A stretch of DNA of 22,409 bases from an uncultured Acidobacteriota bacterium. GTDB taxonomy: Bacteria; Acidobacteriota; Terriglobia; Terriglobales; CAINCZ01. The DNA is taken from positions 1 to 22,409 of the forward strand of contig CAINCZ010000181.1 in NCBI GenBank assembly GCA_903847195.1, read 5' to 3'. Below the pieces are notes generated by a model. The model did not search any database, was not told the DNA's origin, and saw nothing but the letters and a program-made list of their open reading frames with translations. Position numbers and translations under genes: made by a program. Shown here piece after piece: positions 20,924 to 22,409 of this stretch (position 1 is the first letter of the stretch; every line of letters begins with the position of its first letter).

Positions 20924-20963
20924 GGGTAATCGGGCAAAAGGGTAATCGAGAAAATGGGTAATT
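20924..20963. repeat. 16-base tandem repeat, two and a half units
   Basis: GGGTAATCGGGCAAAA, GGGTAATCGAGAAAAT and GGGTAATT begin at 20924, 20940 and 20956, a strict period of 16. The repeat starts directly after the stop of the ferredoxin-like gene and runs into the terminator hairpin. No function is known; slippage during replication is a likely origin. Confidence 0.65.
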
Positions 20964-20995
20964 GACGCCGTTCTGCGGGGCGGCGTCTCTTTTTT
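20964..20995 (+). terminator. Rho-independent terminator after the oxidoreductase operon
   Basis: GACGCCG (20964-20970) pairs with CGGCGTC (20981-20987), and TCTTTTTT follows (20988-20995). This is the best terminator in the window and fixes the end of the oxidoreductase operon. Confidence 0.9.
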
Positions 20996-21070
20996 GGGAG
21001 CTGGCCTTTTGTGGCCGCTTTCAAGAGCGAGCCGCGCCGGGGTGCCGAATCGGGAAGTTATTAACGAGAA

Positions 21071-21228
21071 CGCCTGTGGCTGTTGAAAAACTCGAGTTCT
21101 TCGAAAACCGGCCCAAAATCGGTGACCAGAAATGTATACCCGACCTTCGGCAAGCGATTGTAGGGAATCCTGACGGGATGTTTGTTGGGCCATTTCCGCA
21201 AGATCGAGTTTTTCAACAGCCACGCCTG
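21071..21228. mobile_element. MITE (non-autonomous mini-transposon) with target duplication
   Basis: TGGCTGTTGAAAAACTCGA (21077-21095) and its exact inverse (21204-21222) bound a 146-base element. Each end abuts CGCCTG (21071-21076 and 21223-21228), a 6-base target duplication. Weaker pairing extends further in (left TTCTTCGAAAACCGGCCCAA against right TCTTGCGGAAATGGCCCAA on the other strand), so each arm is about 45 bases. Removing the element and one CGCCTG restores GAGAACGCCTGTTCTC, a hairpin, as the target. No transposase is encoded. The GTTGAAAAACT end resembles those of some insertion sequences, but I cannot name the family. The rest of the gene-free stretch 20996-21313 shows no gene. 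Confidence 0.8.
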
Positions 21229-21313
21229 TTCTCAACAACCATCGTGCGCTAGGCTGCTGCTGCATGGCCGAAACGCCATAAATACAGCGCATCTACGCTG
21301 ACGACGCTAGCGA

Positions 21314-21817
21314 ATGAGAACTAGTCCAAATCGTCGCTTATTTCTCTCGGCCTTGTCCAAGTGCGGCTTCACCCTGACTGTTGTGTTCTACGCACTCAGC
21401 TTCGTATATGAACCGCTGAAGACAATTCTCTGGCCCGGCTTTGTCCTGCTGTTTTGCGCCCTCGCTTTACTCGGTGTAGTGCATTTTGCTGAACTTCCCC
21501 AATCAAAATCCCCGGTTTATCTTTGGAAGGCATACGCTCGTGGCAGACCGGGATGGGTCTCTCTGGTTGGCAAGGTCTTGATTTTGTCTGCCATTGCCCA
21601 TTTTGTTTGGCTTTTTATGCGGTGCGGTTCAGGTGTACCTGCGATTCAGGGCGGCGATTATGTGTTGGCTGCTCGTGGCATCGTGCTGAGGCACTTGACC
21701 AAAATTGAGTACACCGCCTTGATGGCAGATGCACTGCGATTCCCGTTGTCTATGGCACTTCTGCTTTTTTTCATTGTGACGGTTTACTGGTGGCGCAGGA
21801 ATGAGGTTCGCATTTAG
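21314..21817 (+). CDS. Hypothetical membrane protein
   Basis: 167 residues, no family recognised. About four hydrophobic segments are visible: LTVVFYALSFVY (near 20-31), GFVLLFCALALLGVVHF (near 42-58), VLILSAIAHFVWLFM (near 88-102) and FPLSMALLLFFIVTVYWW (near 143-160). There is a short basic C-terminus (RRNEVRI). No signal peptide or catalytic motif was seen. The start codon has no clear ribosome site. Base composition is nearer 50% GC than the roughly 65% of the genes upstream, and it sits 86 bases from a MITE, so it may be acquired DNA. It is a modest-confidence gene because the frame is long for its GC and the hydrophobicity is consistent. Confidence 0.55.
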   Translation: MRTSPNRRLFLSALSKCGFTLTVVFYALSFVYEPLKTILWPGFVLLFCALALLGVVHFAELPQSKSPVYLWKAYARGRPGWVSLVGKVLILSAIAHFVWLFMRCGSGVPAIQGGDYVLAARGIVLRHLTKIEYTALMADALRFPLSMALLLFFIVTVYWWRRNEVRI

Positions 21818-21889
21818 TGGGCTTGATGCCCGAGATTGTCGGGTGTCGTTGTCGTAACATCCCCATAGCACGAATCACTCTGGCGAGCG

Positions 21890-22213
21890 TCAGGTTGTGC
21901 TGAGGGGCTTGCTTTCATCAACGTAAGGCTCAACCGGAACAGCGAACGTGCGACTGAACAGGAAGGCGAAAGCTGTGCCTATTGGCAGCCACAGTACCAG
22001 TGTCCCGACTGCAAGTCGCCAGCCACGCAACCCAACAGCGTATGCGAAGGGCAGAGCAATCACGAGGCCAGCCCAGCCAGTCAGTTGCTGATACCATCGC
22101 GCCAATTGCCACTCGGCTCCGCAAAATTCGCAAACCAACGGCTTTCCGGCTTTGTAGTTAACCAGCGGTAACGGTTGTTTGCAGGAGGGACAGTTGCGTT
22201 GTCTTGGTCGCAT
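21890..22213 (-). CDS. Hypothetical zinc-ribbon membrane protein
   Basis: 107 residues from ATG 22213 (GTG 22246 is an alternative adding 11 residues). The N-terminal NCPSCKQPLPLV...KPLVCEFCGAEW has two C-x2-C knuckles about 20 residues apart, a zinc-ribbon. Two hydrophobic segments follow (LTGWAGLVIALPFAYAVGL and LAVGTLVLWLPIGTAFAFLF), so the ribbon is on one side of the membrane. I know no function. No good ribosome site is seen. Together with the neighbouring membrane protein it lies in the lower-GC tail. The final 160 bases of the window after it hold nothing I recognise. Confidence 0.55.
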   Translation of the reverse strand: MRPRQRNCPSCKQPLPLVNYKAGKPLVCEFCGAEWQLARWYQQLTGWAGLVIALPFAYAVGLRGWRLAVGTLVLWLPIGTAFAFLFSRTFAVPVEPYVDESKPLSTT

Positions 22214-22409
22214 GATGTTTTTGATGGAACCGTTGCATTCTCCCACAATGTGAATAGTGGTTGGCGTAAATGTATGGTCCGCCGCCTGACTGCAAGGGGA
22301 AAGTAGTTGGACGAAGGAGCAGTCTGCGCAAATGTATCCGGCCTCTGGTTGGAGATTATTCTCCGGGCCACGATGATGATCCGCGCGTGCCGGTCCTGAT
22401 AAATCCCTC

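Noticed and set aside
22081..22371. A 96-codon minus-strand frame overlapping the zinc-ribbon gene
   Set aside because: It uses a different frame from the Cys-x2-Cys protein, and its translation has no hydrophobic or motif pattern.

Overview
The window is a stretch of bacterial chromosome with high GC. It is mostly a large flagellar and motility locus, followed by a small redox-enzyme cluster and a lower-GC tail carrying a miniature transposon. The best guess for the host is a soil Acidobacteriota (Terriglobia-like) bacterium. The basis is a two-membrane flagellum (P- and L-ring genes), the gene order, a lone rod-binding FlgJ without a muramidase domain, and intergenic CCCCACC...GGTGGGG hairpins of a kind I remember from that phylum. 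No rRNA or marker gene is present to confirm this.

Region 1 (1-11499, plus strand). The tail of fliM is followed by a FliN/FliY-type switch protein, a zinc-finger/MshEN-like protein, an HDOD protein, a CheY-like receiver and a CheX-like phosphatase. After a 230-base gap come flgF, flgG, flgA, flgH, flgI, flgJ, flgM, flgN, flgK and flgL. Most junctions are 4-base or shorter overlaps or near-abutments, so these are operons. Regulatory and c-di-GMP-flavoured genes (MshEN-like and HDOD here, PilZ further on) are interleaved with structural genes.

Region 2 (11500-15891). A repeat-rich 217-base gap separates convergent flgL and fliS. fliS, fliD and fliC lie on the minus strand. A 287-base divergent promoter region then leads to flbD/swrD and a PilZ gene on the plus strand.

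Four sites match the flagellar sigma-28 promoter (TRAAGWYY, then GCCGATRB, with 15-16 bases between TRAA and GCCGAT). They lie before the HDOD gene, flgM, fliC and flbD. Together with a possible sigma-54 site before flgF, they suggest the usual hierarchy: basal body first, then FlgM export and filament genes, with the HDOD and FlbD proteins placed in the late class.

Region 3 (15892-20995). A PF04199-type cyclase/hydrolase and a TauE/SafE permease lie on the minus strand. They are divergent from a molybdopterin oxidoreductase of the acetylene-hydratase-like branch and its small two-cluster ferredoxin subunit. A large dyad and a sigma-70-like promoter sit between them. I infer one metabolic module, perhaps for a cyclic or aromatic substrate; the substrate cannot be read from the sequence. 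The oxidoreductase lacks the first cysteine of the usual cluster motif and has His where acetylene hydratase has its catalytic Asp.

Region 4 (20996-22409). This part has lower GC. It holds a 146-base MITE with 19-base perfect terminal repeats and a 6-base target duplication, an unknown membrane protein, and an unknown zinc-ribbon membrane protein. No tRNA, rRNA, CRISPR array or complete insertion sequence was seen.
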